A DNA stretch of 10,567 nt, from positions 1 through 10,567 of the forward strand of contig DASWHW010000176.1 of assembly GCA_036397975.1 (NCBI GenBank), written 5' to 3'. The notes beneath the pieces are model-generated. The model did no database searches, was not told the origin of the DNA, and was given only the letters and a program-made list of their open reading frames with translations. Made by a program: the position numbers and the translations under genes. Each line of letters starts with the position of its first letter. The stretch's first letter is position 1. Source of the stretch: SZUA-287 sp036397975. Lineage in GTDB: Bacteria > Bacteroidota > Ignavibacteria > UBA10030 > UBA6906. Shown piece by piece: positions 1 through 6,516 of this stretch.

Positions 1-1
1 C

Positions 2-73
2 GTCGACATTCTAGACCAAACGTTGGATTACATCCACTCGCTCGCGTCTGTATCAAACGAAGTCAAAACGTAA
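2..73 (+). CDS. C-terminal end of an unidentified protein (partial)
   Basis: An open frame enters from the left edge and ends at TAA 71-73, giving 23 residues that finish in SLASVSNEVKT. The composition is that of an ordinary soluble, probably helical, C-terminus. It is too short to assign to a family. It is followed after 36 bases by the next plus-strand start, which has its own ribosome binding site, so the two may have been co-transcribed. The alternative is a chance open frame of 23 codons, which cannot be excluded from this much sequence. Confidence 0.45.
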   Translation, partial: VDILDQTLDYIHSLASVSNEVKT

Positions 74-100
74 ATTCTCCTCACACCATCACCACAATGT

Positions 101-105
101 GGAGG
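101..105 (+). promoter_or_regulatory. Shine-Dalgarno site for the 110 start
   Basis: GGAGG lies four bases before ATG 110. It fixes the start of the broken BNR-type gene at the signal peptide rather than at the later ATG at 153, which is in a different frame. Confidence 0.6.
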
Positions 106-109
106 ATCA

Positions 110-849
110 ATGAATTCCCGCTGCTACCGCTCGGGGCAAGTACTTTCGACACTTGTTATGCTTCTTCTTTTCATTCCGGGAACTGTTCCCGGACAGTCGA
201 AAATGGTTTTTTGATTCAGCGTTTTCCGCTTTAAAGTACCGGTCGATTGGCCCTTATCGTGGTGGACGCTCTGCTGCAGTTGCTGGTGTGCCGGGAAAAC
301 CGATGACCTTCTACTTTGGGGGAACCGGCGGAGGAGTGTGGAAGACAAATAATGGTGGGCAGACCTAAAGGCACAGTTTGATTTTGTACTGAGCGTTCGG
401 GACAAACTGACTGAAACACATCAGGGGATCAAACGGATTCGCAACATCCAGAAACAAATCAATGGTGTGAATGAGCGGATTAAGTCACATCCGGCTGATG
501 AAGAAATCAAAAAGGCGGAAAGGAAATTCTCGTCCGATTGAAAACAATCGAGGAAGAATTGTATCAGACAAAAAACAAGAGCGGACAGGATCCGCTGAAT
601 TTCCCTATTCGTTTGAATGACAAGCTCTCCGGTGTTGGCAGCGGCGCGTCAGCAGGTGACTATCGACCAACAGACCAGTCCATTGCAGTGCGGGATGAGC
701 TCGTCGCATTGATTGACAAGGAGTTGGCAATGCTGAAGGGGATTGTGGAAACCGACCTGCCAGCGTTTAACGCGCTGGTGAAGAGTAAAGATATTCCAGC
801 GGTTGCGGTTGAAGAAAAGGAAAGTGAAGAAGGGGGTGCGGGCAAGTAG
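110..849 (+). pseudogene. Remnant of a large secreted BNR/sortilin-like (VPS10-type) 'glycosyl hydrolase' protein, internally deleted and frameshifted
   Basis: The start at 110 encodes a signal peptide (hydrophobic VMLLLFIPGTVPG) and runs into TGA 212-214. One extra T in the T6 run 207-212 explains this: with five Ts the frame continues into FSALKYRSIGPYRGGRS and then GGTGGGVWKTNNGGQT. This is the typical N-terminus of the roughly 1,000-residue BNR/YVTN-repeat secreted proteins often annotated as glycosyl hydrolases. At 361-368 the sequence jumps to the C-terminal region of the same family: DLKAQFDFVLSVRDKL, a helical stretch, then LYQTKNKSGQDPLNFPIRLN and GDYRPTDQSIAV, ending at TAG 847-849. 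A second one-base shift (one base missing near 515-525) precedes that last part. About 244 residues remain, so roughly 800 are missing. Residue matches come from memory of the family. The alternative is an assembly collapse rather than genuine decay. It converges with the peptidase gene, with 19 bases between the two stops. Confidence 0.85.
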
Positions 850-868
850 GTCTCAAACAATCAGGCGT

Positions 869-1993
869 TCATCTTCTTCTTTCAAAATACCGTACGACCT
901 CGGGCGCGAGCTGCGGCAGGTCGCCGACGGTTTTCATCAAACGAATATACTTTCCAAAAAAATCATCCGGACCGTCGGCGATGGTTTCGGTAAGAGCCTG
1001 TCGCCCAAGATTGTTATCGATCGCGCGGGCGATAATCATTCCCGTGATCGAACCGTAATTCTCCCAGTAGCCGGATGTGTTTGACTCTTGAATGATCCGT
1101 TGGGAACGCTGAGCTGGTGTGGTGGGGGAGAGGAGTTCATGAGCATGATTGTTGAAATCACCGATCGCCTGTTGCACATTGCTCACCTCGCTCGGCTGAA
1201 ATTTGCCGCGGGAGCGTTGAATAAGAGAAAGATAATATGCAATCCCTTCATTGTGTGAGAGATCGGCGAGCTGATCAAAGTATGTCCTTTGTGCCGCGTA
1301 GTATCTTCTCCATGGAGTAGACTGCTCCTTATATACCGAGAACGCAGCGTGAAAGACCTCGTGCGCAACAACGCTCATCGTCCACAAAAACCGCTCGTCC
1401 ACATCTCGCCCGTAGTGCACGGCCTTGGCAAGGTTCAACACGATAGTAACTTGTCCTGCACCCTCTCCCACAAACGACGGTGTATTACCGCGCCAGACAA
1501 CGCGGTTCACATAGGCATCAATATTCTGATGTCCGAAGGCAACGACGTACATCGGAACACTAACGGCGATGCTAGTTCCCGCAGGAAACAACTGCTCCAC
1601 GGTCGAAACAACGCGCCGTGAAAAGTTTCGCGTCTTCATTTCGCGGAGCAACTCATCCATTTCTGCGGCTGTCGCGTGTGCACCTTTCAACTGGAATACA
1701 TCATCGCCGGTTGTCTGACCGAACTTTACTGCCTGCAGTTGCTCTTCAAGCGTCGCCGCGGTCAGCGGTCGCCTGGAGAGAGCTGCTGTTGTGGCGAGTG
1801 CGAGCTGACTTCCCCGAAGAGAAGAAATCTGCGTTGGACTACCAAGGCCGCGATAAAGCTCGATGGTTCTCTCGGCAGACTGAGAATCCATAGCGAGCTG
1901 CAAATTGAACCGGGAATCCTGTGCATGAAGGAGAAATGGGAGGAAAAGAAGAGTAATGCTTCTAAGCGTACAGCGGAGCGTCCATCCATTCAT
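869..1993 (-). CDS. Secreted HExxH zinc metallopeptidase, DUF5700-like
   Basis: The 374-residue product begins with an export signal (hydrophobic SITLLFLPFLLHAQ, residues 12-25, probable cleavage near A24/Q25). The catalytic motif HEVFH is at 211-215 within VVAHEVFHAAF: H211 and H215 would bind zinc and E212 would act as general base. NEGIAYY at 248-254 supplies a plausible third ligand (E249), as in gluzincin-type enzymes. The C-terminal part (GSITGMIIARAIDNNLG, then DDFFGKYIRL) resembles the tail of DUF5700/DUF2268-like predicted peptidases. That family assignment is from memory and moderate. The protein should act in the periplasm or at the surface; its substrate is unknown. The start lies 3 bases after the stop of the upstream phosphatase gene, with GAAGG a short way before it, so the two genes are almost certainly one transcript. 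No terminator is visible in the 19 bases before the convergent remnant. Confidence 0.85.
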   Translation of the reverse strand: MNGWTLRCTLRSITLLFLPFLLHAQDSRFNLQLAMDSQSAERTIELYRGLGSPTQISSLRGSQLALATTAALSRRPLTAATLEEQLQAVKFGQTTGDDVFQLKGAHATAAEMDELLREMKTRNFSRRVVSTVEQLFPAGTSIAVSVPMYVVAFGHQNIDAYVNRVVWRGNTPSFVGEGAGQVTIVLNLAKAVHYGRDVDERFLWTMSVVAHEVFHAAFSVYKEQSTPWRRYYAAQRTYFDQLADLSHNEGIAYYLSLIQRSRGKFQPSEVSNVQQAIGDFNNHAHELLSPTTPAQRSQRIIQESNTSGYWENYGSITGMIIARAIDNNLGRQALTETIADGPDDFFGKYIRLMKTVGDLPQLAPEVVRYFERRR

Positions 1994-1996
1994 CGG

Positions 1997-3205
1997 CTAA
2001 TGCACCTTCACGACGACCATCGTCATATCGTCATGTTGTGGTGCATCCCCTGCAAACATCTTGATTTCCTGATCAATCAATTCGAGTATTTCCTGTGCAG
2101 AACAATCCTTGCAGTTAATCGATCCCACAAATTTCTCCAATCGCTCTGTGCCAAACAATTCCTGGTGTGCATTCATTGCCTCCGTTATGCCATCTGTCAA
2201 CAGGAGAAGCAAGTCACCGGTTTGCAACTGAACGCACTGCTGTTCGTATGCTGCATCCTCGGTCATGCCGAGCGGAAACGGAACGCCGTTAGATTCTAAC
2301 CACTGCACCATGTCTCCCGAGCGCAACAACGGCTTCATCTGACCGGCGTTTGCGAATGCAAGCGTCTGTGTTGCAAGATCGAACGATGCAAGGAGAAAAG
2401 CAACAAAGTGTCCACGCTTGCTGTGCGAATAGACCGTCGCATTGAGTCGGGTGAGGATATCGGCGGGAGAGGTCGTTTGCTTTGCCTCGCTTGCGAAGGC
2501 GCCGCTGGTAAACACGGCGGACATGGCTGCCTGCATTCCCTTTCCGGAAACATCGAAGATAGAAATCCCGAACTTCGATCCGCCATCCAGAGAGGCGTAA
2601 TCGTAATGGTCTCCTCCAACTTCCCTGGCGGGAATCGTCGTGCCCGCAATATCAAATCCGTGGACCGACGGTTGTTCTTTCGGCATGAGGGAGAGTTGCA
2701 CCTCATGAGCAAGACGCAGCTCCGTTTTCAACTCATCTTTTTCACCTCGTTCCGAGGAAACTACCCACGCAAGCAGATTCACCGCCGCAAGGACCAATGC
2801 GCCTGAAATAATCAGGGGCATTAGCCCGCTGCCGATTTCGAAAAACGAAGCGATGAGTCCGAGCGCAATAAGCGTGTACGAAATAACCACCAGCCGCTTC
2901 CGGTCGGATGGGATATCGCCGTAAATCTCATCACTCCAAAGAAGCGAAAAAATGAAAGCATCCCAGAGACGAACATTCTCCCCACCGCTTTCCATCTTTG
3001 TGCGGTACGCCGCTTTCTTGTCGCGGAGCGTCATGCGAATGCGGTCCCAGGTCAGGTATAATCCGCCGGCGAGGAGCAGGTCGATCCCGAGCCGATCCCA
3101 GTCCCCTGTCGAAAAACCAGCACTCATCGCACGGATGAGCTCAAAGACTATGAGAACCTTGAGAATGGTAAGGAGTACTTTCTTGAAGCGTATCGGGTCA
3201 ATCAT
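1997..3205 (-). CDS. Membrane-anchored SpoIIE/RsbU-type PP2C serine phosphatase
   Basis: The 402-residue protein has an N-terminal membrane region with about four hydrophobic segments (near 8-25, 40-53, 105-125 and 128-150). A signalling helix follows (LRLAHEVQLSLMPKEQP, 163-179), then a C-terminal PP2C-like domain. The metal-binding motifs are present: GGD with D199, FDVSGKG with D218, LLLTDG with D338, and HDDMTM with D392/D393. In this family such enzymes dephosphorylate a serine on an anti-anti-sigma (SpoIIAA/RsbV/STAS) protein and thereby set sigma-factor availability. No partner kinase or STAS protein is encoded here. There is no PAS, GAF or receiver domain, so the membrane segments themselves or a bound partner would be the input. 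Its ATG overlaps the stop of a 33-codon upstream ORF and has no clear Shine-Dalgarno sequence of its own. The peptidase gene follows after 3 bases. Confidence 0.93.
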   Translation of the reverse strand: MIDPIRFKKVLLTILKVLIVFELIRAMSAGFSTGDWDRLGIDLLLAGGLYLTWDRIRMTLRDKKAAYRTKMESGGENVRLWDAFIFSLLWSDEIYGDIPSDRKRLVVISYTLIALGLIASFFEIGSGLMPLIISGALVLAAVNLLAWVVSSERGEKDELKTELRLAHEVQLSLMPKEQPSVHGFDIAGTTIPAREVGGDHYDYASLDGGSKFGISIFDVSGKGMQAAMSAVFTSGAFASEAKQTTSPADILTRLNATVYSHSKRGHFVAFLLASFDLATQTLAFANAGQMKPLLRSGDMVQWLESNGVPFPLGMTEDAAYEQQCVQLQTGDLLLLLTDGITEAMNAHQELFGTERLEKFVGSINCKDCSAQEILELIDQEIKMFAGDAPQHDDMTMVVVKVH

Positions 3206-3303
3206 TCAATACTGATGGAAGTGAACTGGAAGGACTGGAACTTTTTACGGTTTTTGGGGCAGGATGTTTCCATCTCCGTTTCGGGCCGAATCAGTTGTTT
3301 CAT
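3202..3303 (-). CDS. Candidate 33-codon upstream ORF, ATGA-overlapping the phosphatase gene
   Basis: On the minus strand ATG 3303-3301 opens a 33-codon frame beginning MKQLIRPETEMETSC and ending in ISIE. Its TGA (3204-3202) overlaps the phosphatase ATG (3205-3203) as ATGA. A partial Shine-Dalgarno sequence, AAAAAGG, sits 5 bases upstream of the ATG, whereas the phosphatase start has none. This arrangement is typical of translational coupling. The peptide is hydrophilic, with a basic patch (KNRKK), no membrane segment and no family I recognise. It may be a real small protein, a leader whose translation feeds the phosphatase, or chance. Nothing in the sequence separates these options. Confidence 0.35.
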   Translation of the reverse strand: MKQLIRPETEMETSCPKNRKKFQSFQFTSISIE

Positions 3304-3465
3304 CGTTACCTTTTTGAAAGCCTGTGCACGAAAGAACAGGATGACGCGGATACCGAGGGAAAGCGGAGTTTTTCTTGGAGAGTGTGCAGAGAATGAATGT
3401 GCTCCCTCGCGTGGTTGCTATTGTCTCTGCATGGAGGCATGATGCGCATAAGCCTGCAATCATCT
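3206..3465. other. 260-base spacer between urocanate hydratase and phosphatase genes
   Basis: This stretch holds the candidate 33-codon ORF at its left end. I see no convincing terminator for the urocanate hydratase operon: there is no GC-rich stem followed by a T-run on the minus strand. I see no well-spaced -35/-10 pair for the phosphatase either. A minus-strand open frame of 72 codons (3245-3463) has no family features, and its codon content looks non-coding. The size of the gap, against 3 to 38 bases elsewhere on this strand, suggests that a promoter for the phosphatase-peptidase unit lies here. Confidence 0.5.
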
Positions 3466-5139
3466 CTATTCCATCATGGGAATCTTTACACCTATGGTGC
3501 GTGCATTCTCTATCGCACGATCGTATCCTGCGTCGGCATGACGAACGATGCCCATACCGGGATCATACGTAAGAACTCGTTCGAGACGTTTCTCCGCCTC
3601 TTTGGTGCCGTCGGCAACAACCACCATCCCTGCGTGAATCGACAAACCCATCCCCACGCCACCGCCATGATGTACGCTCACCCAGCTCGCGCCGCCAATA
3701 GAGTTCAGCATCGCGTTGAGAATCGGCCAGTCGGCGATGGCATCGCTTCCATCCTTCATTTTTTCTGTTTCGCGGTTAGGGGACGCCACCGAACCGCAAT
3801 CAAGATGATCTCTTCCAATAACGATGGGTGCTTTAATCTCACCGTTCCGGACAAGGTCGTTGAATATCTTCCCCATCTTTGCCCGTTCACCATAACCAAG
3901 CCAGCAGATGCGCGCAGGCAGTCCCTGAAAATGCACCTCCTTTTGTGCCTTCTCAATCCATCGACACAACTGCTTGTTCTCAGGAAAGGTTTCCGTCACC
4001 GCCCGATCGGTTCTGTAAATATCCTCCGGATCGCCGGAGAGTGCAGCCCAGCGGAACGGGCCTTTGCCATCGCAGAAGAGAGGGCGAATGTATTCGGGGA
4101 CGAAGCCCGGAATGTCGAACGCGTTCTTCAGTCCATTCGCCAACGCCTCGCCCCGAATATTATTCCCATAGTCGAACGTAACCGCACCTCGCTTTTTCAA
4201 TGCGAGCATCGTCTCCACATGTTCGACGATGGATTCCTGGGCACGCCTCACATATTCTTTTGCGTTCGATGTACGCAGAGCGAGCGCTTCCTCGTATGAG
4301 ATATGGGCAGGGACGTAGCCGTTCAACGTGTCGTGCGCAGAAGTCTGGTCTGTCAGCACGTCGACGACGATGTTGCGCTGGAGAAGTTCAGGGAGGATTT
4401 CTGCGGCATTCCCGAGCAACGCTACTGACTTTGCTTCTTTCAATTCCTTTGCGGTTTGCAAGGTGAGCAACGCTTCGTCGAGCGACTCAGTCATTTCATC
4501 GACGTAGCCGGTCTTCAGTCTTTTCTCAATCCGTCCTCGGTCAACTTCGATAGCAAGACAGGCAGCGCCGTTCATAGTCGCTGCGAGCGGCTGTGCACCG
4601 CCCATGCCTCCGAGGCCGGCAGTGACGAGAAGTTTCCCCGCAAGACTCCCGCCAAAGTGCCGGTTAGAACATGCCGCAAAAGTCTCGTACGTTCCCTGCA
4701 ATATTCCCTGCGTACCGATGTAAATCCAACTTCCCGCAGTCATCTGGCCATACATGGTGAGCCCCAAGGCTTCGAGACGGCGAAACTCATCCCATGTTGC
4801 CCATTGAGGGACGAGCATTGAGTTTGAAATGATGACACGCGGTGCGTCTGTGTGAGTGGAGAATATGCCGACCGGCTTGCCTGATTGGACGAGAAGGGTC
4901 TCGTCGTTTTCCAGTGCTTTCAGACTGCGCACAATAGCGTCGTAACATTCCCAGTTGCGCGCAGCTTTGCCCACGCCCCCATAGACAATCAGCTCATCCG
5001 GCTTTTCGGCAACATCCGGATCGAGATTGTTCATTAACATGCGGAGCGCAGCTTCCTGGAGCCAGCCTTTACATTGCAACTGAGTCCCGTGCGGCGCGTG
5101 AATTGCCGACCGCGTCTTGTGTTCCACTACTTCAGGCAT
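3466..5139 (-). CDS. hutU: Urocanate hydratase (urocanase), EC 4.2.1.49
   Basis: HutU hydrates urocanate to 4-imidazolone-5-propionate, the second step of histidine degradation, using tightly bound NAD+ as an electrophile. The product is 557 residues, full length for the family. Family landmarks are intact: YGGVGKAARNWE near 53-64, the NAD+-binding glycine-rich loop GLGGMGGAQP at 175-184, FDYGNNIRGEA at 322-332, FCDGKGPFRWAALSGDP at 355-371, and the urocanase signature FQGLPARICW at 404-413 with active-site Cys412. The start at 5139 follows a purine-rich GGGAGAGAGGGGAAG-type Shine-Dalgarno stretch. It is the last gene of the minus-strand cluster, 32 bases after the small exported protein. The other histidine-degradation genes (hutH, hutI, hutG) are not in the window, so the pathway must be completed elsewhere or histidase supplied from another locus. 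Confidence 0.98.
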   Translation of the reverse strand: MPEVVEHKTRSAIHAPHGTQLQCKGWLQEAALRMLMNNLDPDVAEKPDELIVYGGVGKAARNWECYDAIVRSLKALENDETLLVQSGKPVGIFSTHTDAPRVIISNSMLVPQWATWDEFRRLEALGLTMYGQMTAGSWIYIGTQGILQGTYETFAACSNRHFGGSLAGKLLVTAGLGGMGGAQPLAATMNGAACLAIEVDRGRIEKRLKTGYVDEMTESLDEALLTLQTAKELKEAKSVALLGNAAEILPELLQRNIVVDVLTDQTSAHDTLNGYVPAHISYEEALALRTSNAKEYVRRAQESIVEHVETMLALKKRGAVTFDYGNNIRGEALANGLKNAFDIPGFVPEYIRPLFCDGKGPFRWAALSGDPEDIYRTDRAVTETFPENKQLCRWIEKAQKEVHFQGLPARICWLGYGERAKMGKIFNDLVRNGEIKAPIVIGRDHLDCGSVASPNRETEKMKDGSDAIADWPILNAMLNSIGGASWVSVHHGGGVGMGLSIHAGMVVVADGTKEAEKRLERVLTYDPGMGIVRHADAGYDRAIENARTIGVKIPMME

Positions 5140-5171
5140 TCTTCCCCCTCTCTCCCGTTCAGGCTGGAAAA

Positions 5172-5471
5172 TTACTTCAATAAGATCTCGAGAACAACAC
5201 CTCCGCTCTCTTCGTTGTTCTCCATACGGAGGCCCTGGAGAGCGCTGATTTGGTAGATGAACGTGACCCCTTCGTCACTGGTCACGATGTATTCACCCGT
5301 GACCTCCTGCAATTTCCCAAGATTGGTTTTCTTGCCAATATGTTCTGTGAACTGATCTTTGAACGATCCACCCTTCTTCTGTGCATCCGCCTGGAATGAA
5401 AGAAGTCCGGCAATAACAATGCAGAGGACGATAACCAACACCCACGGTGTCGACATGCTTCGGTTTTTCAT
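5172..5471 (-). CDS. Small exported or membrane-anchored protein of unknown function
   Basis: The 99-residue protein has a basic start (MKNR) and a hydrophobic segment of about 20 residues (VLVIVLCIVIAGLLSF, roughly 11-27) ending in QADAQ. This suggests a cleavable signal peptide (cut after ADA) or a single membrane anchor. The mature part is about 70 residues and begins KKGGSFKDQF. It has an alternating pattern near GEYIVTSDEGVTFIYQISALQGLRM that reads like a small beta-rich fold carrying a short functional segment. I do not recognise a family. The start has the clearest Shine-Dalgarno sequence in the cluster (AAAGGAG, 7 bases before the ATG). It sits between the PF04008 gene (38 bases upstream) and hutU (32 bases downstream). 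A second Met at residue 6 is a possible alternative start. Confidence 0.8.
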   Translation of the reverse strand: MKNRSMSTPWVLVIVLCIVIAGLLSFQADAQKKGGSFKDQFTEHIGKKTNLGKLQEVTGEYIVTSDEGVTFIYQISALQGLRMENNEESGGVVLEILLK

Positions 5472-5474
5472 TAT

Positions 5475-5486
5475 GGTGCTCCTTTA
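5475..5486 (-). promoter_or_regulatory. Shine-Dalgarno site for the small exported protein
   Basis: On the minus strand AAAGGAG precedes ATG 5471 by 7 bases, a near-ideal site. It supports translation of this 99-residue ORF and favours the first Met over Met6. Confidence 0.6.
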
Positions 5487-5509
5487 GAAATGAATAGAGA
5501 TTTTTTGAA

Positions 5510-5992
5510 CTAGAGTTTATAGCCGATGGTGCGCAGTAGATTTTTTCGTTGCTCAATATCGGCATCGGTCTCGACACCTTTCGTTTTGAGCCCATCGATC
5601 ACTCCCACAATACCACGCCCCTGCTCTGTCTCGGCGATGAGAACCTGGGTGGGGTTGCCGGTTGCGCAAAAGATACGGCAGACTTCCGGCACGTTTTTGA
5701 TCGTGTTCAGAATGTTGATGGGAAAACCACCCTCCATAAAGATAATAAATGAGTGCCCAGCCGCAAGAGAAAGAGCATTCTTCCTTGCAAGCTCTACGAG
5801 ACGTTCTTCGTTCCCAACAAAGCGCACAAGCGCCGGTCCCGATGCTTCACAAAAGCCGATTCCGAACTTCATCGAGGGGTTGGTTTGCACAATTGCTTCG
5901 TACAAATCCTCCACCGTTTTGATGAAATGCGAATGCCCGAGAATAAAATTCATCTCCTCGGGCTTGTCAATGGCGACGACGGTAATTTCCAT
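5510..5992 (-). CDS. Adenosine-specific kinase family protein (PF04008)
   Basis: The 160-residue product matches the PF04008 family over its whole length. Hallmark blocks are ILGHSHFIKTVEDLYEA (17-33), KFGIGFCEASGPALVR (42-57), AAGHSFIIFMEGGFPIN (77-93), PEVCRIFCATGNP (102-114), AETEQGRGIVGVIDG (120-134) and a C-terminal LRTIGYKL. The family is known mostly from archaea and thermophilic bacteria. The name 'adenosine-specific kinase' comes from structural and ligand-binding work on an archaeal member, and its physiological role is not well settled. The start at 5992 has GAGGA 6 bases upstream and lies 13 bases after the sixA stop, so the two are co-transcribed. An adenosine deaminase gene three positions upstream in the same transcript fits a role around adenosine or AMP. 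The protein is soluble and cytoplasmic, and no conserved position appears damaged. Confidence 0.92.
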   Translation of the reverse strand: MEITVVAIDKPEEMNFILGHSHFIKTVEDLYEAIVQTNPSMKFGIGFCEASGPALVRFVGNEERLVELARKNALSLAAGHSFIIFMEGGFPINILNTIKNVPEVCRIFCATGNPTQVLIAETEQGRGIVGVIDGLKTKGVETDADIEQRKNLLRTIGYKL

Positions 5993-6005
5993 TTCGTCCT
6001 CATAA

Positions 6006-6509
6006 TTATTGTTCCGACATTAGCCGTATCATGCCAGGGAAAAGGACAGAGCGAAGTTGTCCGACGGGCCTGGCCGGCGTTCCCTGAAGCGCAACATGGG
6101 CAATAGTCCCCGGCCGCATCTCAATCATCGTGGGTGCGTTGTGAGCGATGAGATGAGCAACCAAATGGTTCACTTCCGGCATATGTCCAATGGCAACGAC
6201 ACTGGCACCATTCGAAAGAGAAAAGATCTCCTTGAGAAGATCGGCAACATCAAAGCCCGGTGCAAGGTTGGGCGTTGCTTGGGGAGAAAGTGACCTACCG
6301 TAACTTCTGGCAATGTTCTCACCGGTTTGGACAGCCCGTTTCAGCGGACTCGTAAGAAGCAGTCGAATTTCTTGATCAAGCCGCAACAGATGGCTTCCGA
6401 CAATCAGCGCATCTTTTTCTCCTTGGGGCGAGAGGATGCGTTCACGATCATCCCCGACCTTCCCTCCCGGAGGAAGGGCTTCTGCATGTCGGATGATATA
6501 AAGGTTCAT
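6006..6509 (-). CDS. sixA: Phosphohistidine phosphatase SixA
   Basis: This is a 167-residue histidine-phosphatase-superfamily enzyme of SixA size (E. coli SixA is about 161). The start chosen is ATG 6509, giving MNLYIIRHAEA with the RH(G/A) motif at residues 7-9 and nucleophile His8, as in the family. The frame is open 70 codons further upstream, but that part overlaps the lipoprotein gene and has no family match. Other active-site elements are LLTSPLKRAVQT (51-62, Arg58) and VVAIGHMPEV (104-113, His109). SixA enzymes remove phosphate from phosphohistidine, classically on Hpt domains or on nitrogen-PTS proteins. No such partner is encoded here. The start is 7 bases after the lipoprotein stop and lacks a clear Shine-Dalgarno sequence, which points to translational coupling. 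Confidence 0.93.
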   Translation of the reverse strand: MNLYIIRHAEALPPGGKVGDDRERILSPQGEKDALIVGSHLLRLDQEIRLLLTSPLKRAVQTGENIARSYGRSLSPQATPNLAPGFDVADLLKEIFSLSNGASVVAIGHMPEVNHLVAHLIAHNAPTMIEMRPGTIAHVALQGTPARPVGQLRSVLFPGMIRLMSEQ

Positions 6510-6516
6510 TGTTGAA

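Noticed and set aside
175..193. Hairpin considered as an intrinsic terminator
   Set aside because: The T-run begins 13 bases after the stem rather than directly after it, and the site lies within the signal-peptide coding region.
3245..3463. Minus-strand 72-codon open frame starting 3 bases after the urocanate hydratase stop
   Set aside because: No family features, no clear Shine-Dalgarno sequence, unusual composition, and other frames there are equally open. I treat it as non-coding.
3397..4299. 300-codon plus-strand open frame
   Set aside because: It lies mostly antisense to the well-supported urocanate hydratase gene, and its translation has no recognisable motif.
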